Source of the DNA: Saccharomycopsis fibuligera x Saccharomycopsis cf. fibuligera
Taxonomy: Eukaryota; Ascomycota; Saccharomycetes; Ascoideales; Saccharomycopsidaceae
NCBI GenBank assembly: GCA_001936135.1
Contig: CP012816.1
Location: forward strand, 2,297,501 to 2,361,500
Length of the DNA: 64,000 bases
Direction of reading: 5' to 3'
In this document: positions 20,191-31,000 of the stretch, piece after piece
How the letters are laid out: the number at the start of each line of letters is the position of its first letter
Numbering within the stretch: the stretch's first letter is position 1
Notes under the pieces: generated by a model
Database searches by the model: none
Seen by the model: only the letters and a program-made list of their open reading frames with translations
Told to the model about the DNA's origin: nothing
Program-made: the position numbers and the translations under genes

Positions 20191-21693
20191 TTATGTGATG
20201 ATCAAGTTATCAAACAACACGCTGATACTTTCACCATAATGGTCTCTTCTTATACACTCAGCAAACACTGGACTAACATCGAGCACCGTAAGCTTGTTGT
20301 ACTTTTCTCTAGCCTCCTTAGTAATTGGATAGGTATTGGTGACGACAATTCTGTCAATGCATGGCGACTCATGCAATTTTTCCAAGCAGTTGTTACTAAA
20401 AACGCCATGAGTAGCAATTACATACACTTGTTTAGCACCACAGTTGAGTCTGCAATGTTCGGCAGCAGCGACGAACGAGTTTGGCTTATCAATCATATCG
20501 TCAAGAATGATTGCTGGCCTATTTTTCACATCACCAACAAGAGTGATCAATTTCTCTGAACGAGTGACTCCTGCCTTGGGGTTCAATTCGAAGCTATCGT
20601 CCTGATCCAAGGAATATTCAAATTCATCGTCATCATCATCATCGTCGTCGTCATCGTAGTCTGACTGGAAGGATTCTGATCCAAGACTACTGCTGACCTT
20701 TTGACTGCGATGGTTGTGGTAGTGGCTGTTCTGGTGTGAGTGTGCACCATCATGCGACACCTTGCCGTCGGAGGAAATTGCAGAAGAGCCGTTGGAGTTT
20801 TGAGTTTGCTCAGTCAGCTTGGACAAATCTTCCTGGGACTTGGAGTCAGTGTAGTCATCATCGACAATATGTCCCTTAATGACTCTAGCAGTTTGCAAGT
20901 CACTGCTTAAGATTACATTTCCTGGATCTTCATCATCTTCGTCAGCTAGTGCTTCGTTAGCTTTACTCAACTGCTGTTTTCTCAAAGCGATAAGATCAGG
21001 ATTCTTGGTAGTGGAGGTTGAAGTAGAAGACGATTGTCTTCTCTTGAGCAACTTTAGTTTTTTTTCTTGTTGTTTCTTTAATACAAGAACGTCCTGAGCT
21101 CTTCTTCTGTCAGTGTGGATCATGGCGAAGTTGATCTTGAGCTTATCGGCCAACGCAGTAACTCTCTTAGTGCCGCCGGGATTCTTGGAAACCACCACGG
21201 CGTCTTGGTAGTCTGGCAAGTTGTTGACAATCCAGTTGGCCAATATAGGAGCACCATACAAGTTGTCGACCGGTTTACTGAAAAAGCCTTGCATTTGGGA
21301 AGCGTGCAAGTCCATTGACACAACATGGTCAGCCCCAGCCATAATGAGCAAGTTGGCTAACATTCTTGCAGTGATGGCTCCTCTATGTTTTTTCATCTTG
21401 GACTGCTTGGAGTACGGGAATTGAGGAATGACCGCAGTGATCTTGGAGGCAGAACCGCTCTTGCAAGCAGAGATTAAGATAAGCAACTCCATAATGTGGT
21501 CGTTGACCGAGGGCGACCCACTTTGGATCACATAAATGTCTTCGTCTCTGACAGAAACCCCAATGGAAACCGAGGTTTCGCCGTTGGAGAACTTTTTGAG
21601 AGTGACCGGGGCGGGCTGGACGCCCAAGCGCTCGCAGACAAGCTTGCCCAACTCTGGATGGGAGTTGCCAACAAAAACCTTGCACTTACGCAT
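20191..21693 (-). CDS. PRS1: PRS1, ribose-phosphate pyrophosphokinase (PRPP synthetase) subunit
   Basis: 500 residues. The start MRKCKVFVGNSHPELG and the blocks FSNGETSVSIGVSVRDEDIY, GSPSVNDHIMELLILISACK and VSMDLHASQMQGFF are characteristic of Prs1. The enzyme makes PRPP from ribose-5-phosphate and ATP for purine, pyrimidine, His, Trp and NAD synthesis, in hetero-oligomers with other Prs subunits. A non-homologous insertion (about residues 199-378, roughly 180 residues) splits the catalytic core. It contains a Lys/Gln coil, a His-rich segment and an 11-residue Asp run, and is larger than the insertion of S. cerevisiae Prs1. The PRPP-loop reads DDMIDKPNSF, the divergent form typical of Prs1. 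The C-terminus ends HYGESISVLFDN plus four residues. Its 5' region is divergent from TFC7. Prs5 is the alternative but fits the start less well. Confidence 0.9.
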   Translation of the reverse strand: MRKCKVFVGNSHPELGKLVCERLGVQPAPVTLKKFSNGETSVSIGVSVRDEDIYVIQSGSPSVNDHIMELLILISACKSGSASKITAVIPQFPYSKQSKMKKHRGAITARMLANLLIMAGADHVVSMDLHASQMQGFFSKPVDNLYGAPILANWIVNNLPDYQDAVVVSKNPGGTKRVTALADKLKINFAMIHTDRRRAQDVLVLKKQQEKKLKLLKRRQSSSTSTSTTKNPDLIALRKQQLSKANEALADEDDEDPGNVILSSDLQTARVIKGHIVDDDYTDSKSQEDLSKLTEQTQNSNGSSAISSDGKVSHDGAHSHQNSHYHNHRSQKVSSSLGSESFQSDYDDDDDDDDDDEFEYSLDQDDSFELNPKAGVTRSEKLITLVGDVKNRPAIILDDMIDKPNSFVAAAEHCRLNCGAKQVYVIATHGVFSNNCLEKLHESPCIDRIVVTNTYPITKEAREKYNKLTVLDVSPVFAECIRRDHYGESISVLFDNLIIT

Positions 21694-22177
21694 TATATAT
21701 TTATGTTTGTGCTTGTGTTTGTGTGTGCAGTGAAGTATTATTCGGGGTTTTAGTGGTTTGATGACTTGGTCGTAGCAGAGAGCCAGCAGCCAGGAAGTAG
21801 AGTCACTCGGGGAAGCAGTACTGGTTGTAATTAGCTTCAGCTTGATTGATCGATTGTGGATGACCTTCGACTGTCAAAATTTTTTTTTTTCTCCCCATTG
21901 GGAGGCGCGTTTAGCAGTGAATAGGCGTGCCCAAAAGTCACATGATACTTTACCCTGGGATATGTGCTCGTGACCAGTAAGGTTAAGGTTACCCCCACGT
22001 TTGTATGTCACGGGCGTCCGGATAACCACATAGACACCTAAGCCGCCCTCCTAAGCAGATAACTTGTGCATACAGAAAACAGCATAAACAAATGAGTATA
22101 ACCACCCGCCATGTTATAGTCTTGATGACAATCAGTAGCTGATACACCAACCAAGCACACGCTACGCACCTCACACT
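21694..22177. promoter_or_regulatory. Divergent PRS1/TFC7 promoter
   Basis: 484 bp between the start codons. Contains a Gcn4-type TGACTC (21800-21805, minus strand) 107 bp upstream of PRS1, a Cbf1-like GTCACATG (21937-21944), and a T-run near 21881-21890. Control of PRS1 by amino-acid starvation is a reasonable inference only. Confidence 0.5.
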
Positions 22178-23252
22178 ATGGTTCTCCAAACAATATACAT
22201 CGCTAGAGTACGTATCACCTATTCTCGCTGACTAACTAAACAGCCAGCACGCACATATCTATGTCCAGTCTCCAACCTAACACTCCGTTCTAGCACGGCT
22301 ACAGATCAAACTGGCTTCCTGGCCCAGTTCCTGATCCCCCAACCGGCATCGATAGCGATTTCGCTCTTGCTCCACATGGCGAAGAACAAGCCAAAGAGCT
22401 TGCTCAACATTTAGCCGGTCTCGAAGAAGACAAACCTCAACTTATCTTTTCATCTCCATTTTACCGTTGTCTCCAAACTTCAACTCCAATTTCTCAAGCT
22501 CTTGATTTGGACATCTTGGTGGAAAATGGTATTGGTGAATGGTACAAGCCTACTAGACCAGTGATTCCAAAGCCAGCCAGCTTGACCCTTTTGCAAAAAT
22601 TTTTCAATAACTTGAATGAAGAGTGGCAATCAGTTCTAACTCCTTCAAGTAAAGGGGAAACCGAAGAAGATATCTTCAACAGATGCAAACAGTTCTGGTC
22701 GATTTTTGTGCCCTTGATTAATGAGAAATTTCCAAACGTGAGATCAATCATATTGGTATGTCATGCAGCAAGCAAAATTGCCCTTGGAATGTCCTTGTTA
22801 GGGTTCAGTAACGTTAGAGAAGAAATAAATATTGATGGCGAGCCATACATCAGAGCCGGTGCTTGCTCATTGGATAAATACACTTTTGACAGTGCGAAAA
22901 ATGCTTGGGAGTTGAAAATCAATGGAAGAACTGACTTTTTAACCAAGGGTGAAGAAATGAGTTGGAATTTCAGTAAGTATTATTTTCGTTTCATTTTCCT
23001 TTATTGTTACAATTACTAACTCAAGTTTTAGCAAATGGCTTTGAAGCTGGATCTGACGAAGATATTAAAAGAAGAAGAGAGCTTGCGGCTGCTGCCGCTG
23101 CAGCAGTAGAAGAACCGGCTGCTGAAGTCCCTAAAGAAGAAATAGAAGTATGTTGTTAGATTTTTATATTTTGATTTCTTGTTTTTATGTTATTTCACTT
23201 TATTTCGAATTGGTTTGATAGAACAAGCTTTTTAATCCGCTTATTATTATTG

Positions 23253-23283
<31 letters not shown>

Positions 23284-24022
23284 CTATTTTAGCATTTTAT
23301 GTTTTCTACTTCATTATAGACATTGTTATGGCAATAGTACGTTTTGTTAATCAGATCTTATCTTATCATATACTGCCTTCGGTCCATCTACTAACCAACA
23401 ATTGTAGGAAATTTATGTGACTTTGGATTTCCTGTCCGCTGACTTGCAAGCTGCCCTCAGCAACAATTCTCAAACTCGCAATAATAACACCACCACCAAC
23501 AATGGTCAAACTTCCACCACCAGAATACATGAGCCGTATCCGTTACATCATTTCCCCTCAACAAGGGACTCATATTACAAGAACGTTTACAAAAACAGCA
23601 ATAATGGCCATAATGCATCATTAGTAGCTGCAACTTCAACCATGCAGACTGCATTTGCCCCCACTGCAACAATGCAAATTGCTGGCTTAGAAACAAGAGA
23701 ACCATTTATCAAAATCAACGATGTGTTTCTCAAGGGAGATTGGCGTCCACTAGTGGGTACAGAGGTGTTTTTGGATGAGAAAGGAAATGTAGTAGGCACT
23801 TCAAAAGATCAAATTTCATTGCTTTCGGGGAAAATAGTTAGTAAGGAACAGCGTAAAAGAGAACAATTGGGGAAAGTGTCACATCTGGAAAATACTTTTG
23901 AGATGGCTTTGAAGTTGGCTAATGAGAGAGAAGAAAGGGAAAAAGAGCAGCAAGAACAAAATGGGGATGGGAATATAAATAATGAGAGGGGCGATAATGA
24001 TGCTGAGATGAAGGATGCTTAG
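22178..24022 (+). CDS. TFC7: TFC7, tau55 subunit of RNA polymerase III factor TFIIIC (three introns)
   Basis: Exons 22178-22207, 22294-22972, 23032-23147 and 23408-24022 give 479 residues (S. cerevisiae Tfc7 is 435). The start MVLQTIYIARHGYRSNWLPG is the phosphoglycerate-mutase-like histidine phosphatase fold of tau55, with RHG at 10-12. Later family blocks are FSSPFYRCLQT, GIGEWYKP, LVCHAASKIALGMSLLGF and ACSLDKY. Exon 3 encodes an Ala-rich and acidic linker. Exon 4 holds the C-terminal motif GLETREPFIKINDVFLKGDW...LVGTE (from about residue 368), matching the Tfc7 tail that contacts other tauA subunits. TFIIIC recognises tRNA gene A boxes through tauA. All splice phases are consistent. Read without splicing, the gene would break into two unrelated-looking ORFs. 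Confidence 0.92.
22208..22293 (+). other. TFC7: TFC7 intron 1
   Basis: 86 nt, donor GTACGT, acceptor TAG. Candidate branch sites are GACTAAC (22230-22236) and ACCTAAC (22275-22281). It falls between the codons for Arg10 and His11 of the RHG motif. Confidence 0.9.
22973..23031 (+). other. TFC7: TFC7 intron 2
   Basis: 59 nt, donor GTAAGT, branch TACTAAC (23014-23020), acceptor TAG. It interrupts one base into a codon and joins SWNF to TNGFEAGSDED. Confidence 0.88.
23148..23407 (+). other. TFC7: TFC7 intron 3
   Basis: 260 nt, donor GTATGT, branch TACTAAC (23389-23395), acceptor TAG, phase 0. It contains a 29-nt T-run (23253-23281). Confidence 0.87.
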
Positions 24023-24124
24023 AGATATTCTTTAGAATTTTTGATAATATTTAGATCTCTAATCTTGAGTTCTTAAATTTTTAAAGCTGTACAATAAATT
24101 TTTGTGTAAAATAAAAGCTAATTA

Positions 24125-24125
<1 letters not shown>

Positions 24126-24166
<41 letters not shown>

Positions 24167-24167
24167 G
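24126..24167. repeat. (ATT)n microsatellite between TFC7 and OAR1
   Basis: About 14 tandem ATT/TAT trinucleotides in the 185-bp spacer of the convergent pair, just past the TFC7 stop. Confidence 0.9.
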
Positions 24168-24207
24168 ATCACTCTGATTCTTCCTTCTGCCATTATTATT
24201 ATAATAA

Positions 24208-25230
24208 TCACAACGAAAATCCGCCATCCACATCAACAACTTGCCCCGTTAGCAGTCTCAGCAAAATCAACCCAACAACTGCCTCTGCAACATCCTCTTT
24301 CTTCAATAACTGTCCCTCACCACCAGCACCATTGCTGAAAAGTCTCTTGATCTTGTCATTCTGTCCCATATCTGTACCTTCCAACAATCCAGGACAGATT
24401 CCATTCACTCTAATCCCCGTACTTTTCAACTCACACGCTAGTGCCCTTGTGAACGTATTCAACCCGCCTTTCGATGCCGCATAAACCGTGGTTCCTCTCA
24501 AGGCACGATTCGCAAGACACGAGGAGATATTAATTATTGCTCTGTTATTCCTAGCATTGTTGGCAAGATTCTTTGGTCGTAGCATTATGCGGGAAATTTT
24601 TTGAGATAACAATATTGGAGCCAAAAGGTTGGTGTTTAGGATTTGAGTGACTTGGTCTTGCTTTGTAGTTATTAATAGTGAGGATTGCATTATTCCTGCA
24701 CAGTTAATTAAAATGTTGACTTGGGGGAGTAGTTCCATATAAGAAATAATATTGCTTGCAAGGCTGCCTGCAGTGCTTTCAAATCCTTTATTTTCTTTTT
24801 CGTTCTGTTTTCCAGCAGTGACGGCGGCTTTTTTTGTAGATATGGTGAATTTTGTATCTATTTGCTCAACATCAGATACATCACAAGCAACATAACTATG
24901 CTTTTGATTTTCCGAAACTAGAGGCAACTGTGCAACTATTTCCTTGAGAATTGATTCTCTTCTGGAACATACAATGACATTGCATCCCTCCAGGGCCAAC
25001 TTTTGGGAAATTGTTAAGCCAAGCCCTTGTGTAGCGCCCGTTACTAGCGCTGTATTGGCTATTAGCTGCTGTTGTTTGATATTGTCGCTGTGATGAAATG
25101 ATCTGGTTAAGGTAATGATGCGGACGCTTTGGAGCTTGAGGAGTGGGACCCTTTGGGCAGTTTCTAGACCACCACGGAAACTCGCTGCTTTTCTAATTGT
25201 TCCTTTAGTAGGTAGATTCAATGCTTGCAT
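24208..25230 (-). CDS. OAR1: OAR1-like mitochondrial 3-oxoacyl-[acyl-carrier] reductase (SDR family)
   Basis: 340 residues. The first 55 or so are basic and hydroxylated with almost no acid (a likely mitochondrial presequence). A classical short-chain dehydrogenase follows: NAD(P) loop TGATQGLG (64-71), NCAGIM, active-site NISSC and YAASK, and a C-terminus ending VDVDGGFSL. The GDxxxGGF ending and the region GIRVNGICPGLLEGTDM are typical of FabG/Oar1-type reductases, which serve mitochondrial type II fatty-acid synthesis and lipoate supply. An Asn/Lys-rich insertion sits between the CDVSD block and the NCAG motif. SDR subfamilies are hard to separate by eye, so the exact substrate is an inference. 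Confidence 0.75.
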   Translation of the reverse strand: MQALNLPTKGTIRKAASFRGGLETAQRVPLLKLQSVRIITLTRSFHHSDNIKQQQLIANTALVTGATQGLGLTISQKLALEGCNVIVCSRRESILKEIVAQLPLVSENQKHSYVACDVSDVEQIDTKFTISTKKAAVTAGKQNEKENKGFESTAGSLASNIISYMELLPQVNILINCAGIMQSSLLITTKQDQVTQILNTNLLAPILLSQKISRIMLRPKNLANNARNNRAIINISSCLANRALRGTTVYAASKGGLNTFTRALACELKSTGIRVNGICPGLLEGTDMGQNDKIKRLFSNGAGGEGQLLKKEDVAEAVVGLILLRLLTGQVVDVDGGFSL

Positions 25231-25738
25231 TGTTAAATTATGTCTTGAATTATTTGTTCAGTGCATTTCTTGTAGTTTGCTTCTCTTTAGGCTGTGTCTG
25301 GCAGACGTAACGCTTCAGTTTTTTTTTTTTTTTTTTTTTTTTTTTGCCTTTTAATTTTCAATGTTTTGTACTTTTCCTGTGGAATCCCAACATGCATCTG
25401 CAGGTCATCTCTAAAACAGTTAATATCAGGGAACGGCTATATCTGAAAGCTCTTCAAATCTTTGTGTGCATCATCATCATGACACGCATATCTAAATACT
25501 GTGCAATTGTACCTAAATGATAGCACATAATCATTTTTAATGCAGTAATATCTTTACAGGTATCTCAACTTTTCATTAACTGATAACTGGAAATTGGACT
25601 ATAAAAAAAAATGCCACGTTTAATTTCTAATTCAAAGCGCACAAATTAGTGCATGCAAACAGAGTGAAAATGTGAAAATAATAAAGAAATAACAAACTCT
25701 ACTAACCGTATTCAAACTATATAAAGAAAAGAACAAAA
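25231..25738. other. Intergenic, OAR1 promoter and BUD22 3' flank
   Basis: A T-run of 27 (25319-25345) lies about 90 bp upstream of OAR1. The rest is AT-rich with no gene seen. Confidence 0.5.
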
Positions 25739-27388
25739 TTAGTCAAATTTAACCTTCTTTCCCAGAAATGAAACATTGGCAAGCTGTTTTTCTGCTTTTC
25801 TCTTCGCAATCCACGATGGATGCATTGGTTTATCCTCATCGACTTTCTTATCAAAGGCCTTTTTCCCTCTAATACCCAATGGAATCTTATTTGGATTCTC
25901 TCCTTTTTCTTCCATTTCTTTTTGCTTAGCAGCTCTTTTTCTTACTCTTTCTTCGTATTCAAGTTGCTTTCTTTCCCGTTCAGATTTCACTCTTTCAGCT
26001 TCTTTTTTCACATGATTAGCGCTTCTGCCATATTTTTGCTCCCAGATCTTTTGTCTAGCACGTTGACCACGACGATTTTTTCTTGGTTTGTTGAGTTCTT
26101 TGAGAATTTCGTCATCTTTGTCATCTTCGGAATCGGATCCACCAGAAAAATAACCTGCCTGGAGAGCTGGTAATTTTAATTTTTCCTTCTTTTCCTTTTT
26201 TTCTTTTTCCCTTTGCTCTTTTTTTTCCTTCTTCTGTTTTTTGGCTTCGTCTTTCTTTTCGTCGCCAAAATCAAAGAAATCATCATCTTCTTCACCGTTT
26301 CCAGCAGATGTGAGTCTCTCATCTTCGGCTTCGCTAGGTTCTTCGTCAGTTACTTGATTGTAGTCTATTTTTGGATCAATTGCTGGCTCACCATCACTTT
26401 CTGCGTCTGATGCAACCACCAAATCGTCGTATACAGCATACTGTTCCTCATTCTCAAATACATCAAAATCTTTCGGTCTTCCAGCATCAGAAACAATTGT
26501 TTCTTTCTTGTCTTTGACTGCAACATTTGCTTCACTATCACTAGAATCGCTTTCATCATCAGAATCACTATCACTATCACTATCACTATCACTTTCACCA
26601 TCATTTTCACTCTCACTATCGCTTTCAAAAGCTTCTTTATCTTCATCCTCCCTGCTCACTTCCTTGGCATCTTGCATTTTGTTCTTCTTCTGCTTCATCA
26701 CTGGTCCATTGACAATCTTCAAACCAGATTCACTAGTTTCGATAGCCTCAAGCACCACCTTATAATTAAACAACTTAGACAAAACTTTTCTCGTACTTTC
26801 AGTAGAATTTCTGTAAAATTTAGAAGAATTATGCTTGTGGTTCTTATCTAGCACCGCATCTGAGACCCATTGTGGAACATATTCAAGCTTTGATTTCTTG
26901 ATTGGAAACAATTTTTCCATTAATTTAACTGTTTTTTGATGTGCTATGATTTCAATAGTTTCCGGAGTAAAGGTATACTCAAGGATTTGAAGCACTTCTT
27001 CATCATTTTCCTCTTTCTTTTTCGTCTTATCTTTGTTATTCTTATTGTCTTTACTTTCCACCTTGCTAGAGCTGATGTTATTGCTATTACTATTAGTACC
27101 TTGTGATTTGATCCGCAATTGCAATCTGCTAACTTCTGCCTTCTTAGCCTTCTTTAAAGCCCTTTCAATCTTTTCAATAGAATTATGAATCTTTTTAGCA
27201 AGCGTCACTGTTTTCAATTCTTGAATTTGTTTAACTGCATCTTCCTCGGATGGGAAGATTTTTCTTCTTTTTAATGATGCGACAATGTCTTTGGTCTTCT
27301 TGTATCTTGCTCGTTGATTATATAGTCCATGTTCAAGGACATCAAGCTTGAGTAGAGTGTCTTTCTTTTCTTTGACAGAAAGGGGCAT
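25739..27388 (-). CDS. BUD22: BUD22, pre-18S rRNA processing factor
   Basis: 549 residues, strongly charged. The N-terminal region (YNQRARYKKTKDIVASLKRR and onward) forms a basic coiled coil. The middle is acidic and includes a Ser-Asp dipeptide repeat (about residues 268-290). Lys/Glu-rich coils follow, then the family's diagnostic C-terminus HPSWIAKRKAEKQLANVSFL plus GKKVKFD. Bud22 (metazoan SRFBP1) is a nucleolar protein needed for early 40S maturation; its bud-site phenotype is secondary. The start ATG at 27388 is the first in frame. The promoter has a CACGTGAC site at 27607-27614. No intron. Confidence 0.9.
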   Translation of the reverse strand: MPLSVKEKKDTLLKLDVLEHGLYNQRARYKKTKDIVASLKRRKIFPSEEDAVKQIQELKTVTLAKKIHNSIEKIERALKKAKKAEVSRLQLRIKSQGTNSNSNNISSSKVESKDNKNNKDKTKKKEENDEEVLQILEYTFTPETIEIIAHQKTVKLMEKLFPIKKSKLEYVPQWVSDAVLDKNHKHNSSKFYRNSTESTRKVLSKLFNYKVVLEAIETSESGLKIVNGPVMKQKKNKMQDAKEVSREDEDKEAFESDSESENDGESDSDSDSDSDSDDESDSSDSEANVAVKDKKETIVSDAGRPKDFDVFENEEQYAVYDDLVVASDAESDGEPAIDPKIDYNQVTDEEPSEAEDERLTSAGNGEEDDDFFDFGDEKKDEAKKQKKEKKEQREKEKKEKKEKLKLPALQAGYFSGGSDSEDDKDDEILKELNKPRKNRRGQRARQKIWEQKYGRSANHVKKEAERVKSERERKQLEYEERVRKRAAKQKEMEEKGENPNKIPLGIRGKKAFDKKVDEDKPMHPSWIAKRKAEKQLANVSFLGKKVKFD

Positions 27389-28031
27389 CCTTGATAATTA
27401 TGTTGATTCCACTATTTCTAAATTTTACAAACTATGCCTTTGAAATTTTGGTTAAACACCGCTTTTTGATCAAATAGTATAAGTTTGGCTAATAGAGTCT
27501 AACATCAATTTGTTAACGATAAAGCATGAAAAAAAAAATTCTATGCGAGATGGAAAAAAATAAAAAAATAAAAAAATTCTGCGCATGCAGGTTCTTGCAG
27601 ACTTTCCACGTGACTAGAGCATGCCACCTCCCATCATCAGAAGCATGATATTTTTCTAACATTAATTCTTTTTATTCTCTTACCTTGTACATTCAAAAAT
27701 ATATTTGCAAGTAGCATAGTATTTTGAGGGCAAAATCATATCTAACAATAAAGCGCTTTGAAAACCAGTTGCTTGCTTATGAAAAATTCTAACATAAATT
27801 ACAGATGGCCAACAATAGAAACTGTCCTAGTCCTAGCTGGCATTCATATTCAACTGAGATTCCTGGCTTCATGAACAGACAATTGGACTAGGAAAAGTAG
27901 TATTTAGTAAAACAAAGACCACTCTAGATAAAATGTTATAATTTGCAAATGCTATAATATAAATCCACAAACAAATCAAGTAAAACAGACAATAGGAATA
28001 CTAAACAAGATATTTTCAATATACGCACATA

Positions 28032-28069
<38 letters not shown>

Positions 28070-28096
28070 AAAGAAAAAAGAAAAATCCGAAACGAC
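27389..28096. promoter_or_regulatory. BUD22 promoter and PAG1 3' flank
   Basis: Cbf1-like CACGTGAC at 27607-27614, A-rich stretches with AAAATTC at 27530-27580 (a loose relative of the RRPE element of ribosome-biogenesis genes), and an A-run of 33 (28033-28065), which reads as a T-run 32 nt after the PAG1 stop. No gene seen. Confidence 0.45.
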
Positions 28097-31000
28097 TTAA
28101 TAGTTATTATAGTTACTATAGGTATTACTACTGAACGGATCAAGTCTATATGATCCATTAGACTCCGTTCTTGTTAAATCGTCATTAATAGTATAGTTAG
28201 TCATTTTGGAAGTATCTGTCAGCAATCCTCTATCATGACCATTACCGTGACCACGGGAACCATGATGATGGCGATTGAAAGCTAATGAATCGACATCATC
28301 AACGTCATCAGCGTCACCACTAGCAGCGCCAGAACCCGTGCCACCAGCAACAGAAGTGCCATTAATTTCAGCAGCATTTGCTTCAAAAAACGATTCAAAA
28401 TAGTTGAGGGTAGCATACATGTTCCTGATTGATCTCTTTTCTGCCTTGTCGTCGTAAAAATGTACTTCTTCTTCTCTTTCATCTACATGAAATTGAAAAT
28501 CACCTTCTGATTGTGGATGTTCTTCTTGATCTTCTGGGTTTTGACATGTCAAGTAAACAGCATGGACATTATTACGAGTGGTAGCTGCTGTAACTGCCGG
28601 CATTGGGATTGACCAGCCGCTGTCTTCAGGTACACCAAACAATGTGGCAATTTTCTCGTATTCTTTTCGCAAGGTTCTGTTGCCTAAACTTAAACGAATA
28701 AAATCTTTATCAAGTTGACTTCCGGAGATACCATCAGTCTCGTCTAGAACCTCTAATGCTTTTTCTGAATATTCCGTCAATAAGAGTCTCAAAAGCGGAG
28801 ATAATAAGTCGGCTCCTACCCCTTGGAATTCTTCCCTTGTGAGGTCAATCAATGGGAATAGATATTTCAATAATTCTAAAGTTTCTAATTTGACCCACCT
28901 AATCCTGTTCATTAACAAACCAAGCAAAAATACCAAACATTGTAATTGATATTTGGGGAAATAGTTTTGTTTGATTAGAAACAACGCTTGGCTGATGAAA
29001 TCTTCCTTCTTGCGAAACTTATTGTTAGCCAATGATAACACAATTCTTGAAATACCTGGTTGGTTAGAGGCAAGGGCCATTTCGCTGAGAATATTAGCTG
29101 CATCTTTAATATCCTGAGTGAATACTTGCTCTTCAAAAGCATGTAAGAACCGTGGCATATTAGCTAACAAGGCAAGTAATAACCTTTGAGGTCCAGCAAT
29201 AACTTCACTAGGTTGTAACTTATTCAATCTATCTAATAATTTCAAACTAATTTCCCATGCATTAGCTGATCTTATCCCAATCATTACTATATTTTGCAAA
29301 CCTTCGAATTTTCCTTCCCAGTTTGGGGGGAACGTAGAAATCAAACAACTAATTGTATCTTCTGAATTTAAATCAATTTTGGAAATAAACTTTGAAATTA
29401 TCGAAATCACTTCAATGAACTCTTTCTCATGAACTGTACTTAAACAAGCCACAGCTGACCAAAACAATTGCGGAAATGAAATTAATTGTTCAGCACTTAA
29501 CTCGGCAGTAATTGCATTCAAACTCATTAAGATCTGCATAGCGAAACCTTGAATATCTGGAGCGGGATCTGATATTGTATTGGATAATCTGTGTAACATA
29601 TCTCTTAGCATTTCTTGTTCCAAAAAAGATAATAAGGACCGGAATGCCTGGAATGATCGACAAGCAATATGTCTAACTGAACAAGTAGTTGCCCAAACTA
29701 ACGTGGTTCGGCTCCAATCTTGTTGCAAGTTGGTGAATTTTGGAGACAATACTTCAAGAATAACTCTGATTAATTGATCCATGTTTTTCGGGGTACGCGC
29801 TCCATTTCGGTCATTGTTCAAGTCGTCATAAGTCCAAATGTATTTCAAGTCAGGTTTTCTCAAGTTGTCCACAGTAGCTTTAGCTTTGTCGTTATCATAA
29901 GCAAGTTCGTGAACTATTGAACACAATAGTTCCACAGAATGAATTCTGACAATTGGCAAATAGTGATCAAATAGCACAAATGAAAGATTTAATAATAATG
30001 GCAAGTTTTGAATAATAACTTCAGCATCAGGTTTCAGTTTGAATAAATCAACTAGAAAAATTGTGCATATTTGACCCAAAGAAAACATATCCTTATCATC
30101 AGTATTTGGTATCAAGTACATATACGGAAATTTTTTCTTCCCATTAGTTTTTGAATTAGACGTTGGCATTGGCATTGCGGCTGGGGAATCACCTGTTGTT
30201 GGCTTGTATTCTGGAGGAATCATGGCTTTAGGGTTAATGTTTTTTATCAAAATGGTGATGATATCAGGGTAGCTAAAGTACACAAAATTCACGATTTGTT
30301 TGGATAATTCAACCAAAGCTGAATTACGTTTATGCAAACAAATAGCAAAAATGTAATCCAATGTGGCTTTAGAGTTAACCTGGGGATTAGTGTCAATTAA
30401 CGCAACCCATAACGCTTCCACTTCGCCCATGTAAACTTCACCATATTTGTCAGTAATCTCAATCAAGTTATTAAGCACCATTTCCGTGTACGGATCTACG
30501 GTGCCTCTAAAAGCATTATCGTAGTTTGTTGCCAGCAATTGAATTGTGCCAATCCAAGGCAATAGTACGGTTAACACATCAATTTTGGAATATTCTGGAA
30601 CAATGTAAAGATACATTGTCAATAATGAAATAACATTATATTTTTCTGTGGTGTATATCACCGAATATTTTTGTGATAAATTAGCAGCAGCTTTCTTGTA
30701 AACTGATTTAGCACTAGAACAAATACATTCCATGAATTCCTCGGCGAAATTTTTGTCCAAGAACCGTTTCTCAACATAAACTAGCAACCTCCCGGCCATT
30801 TTCCTAATTTCGTGAAGTGGGGAATTAATCGCATATAATCCCAACACAAGCACTTCATTTAGGTCACAGTTATATTCTTCATTTTCCAAAATTGCATCAC
30901 ATAAGGTGATAAAATAGCTCTCTGAAGTCTTGCTAGCAATATGATGAGAATAGAATTCTTTCACTGCTTGATCGAAAATGCGTTTTTCTTGATTAAATGA

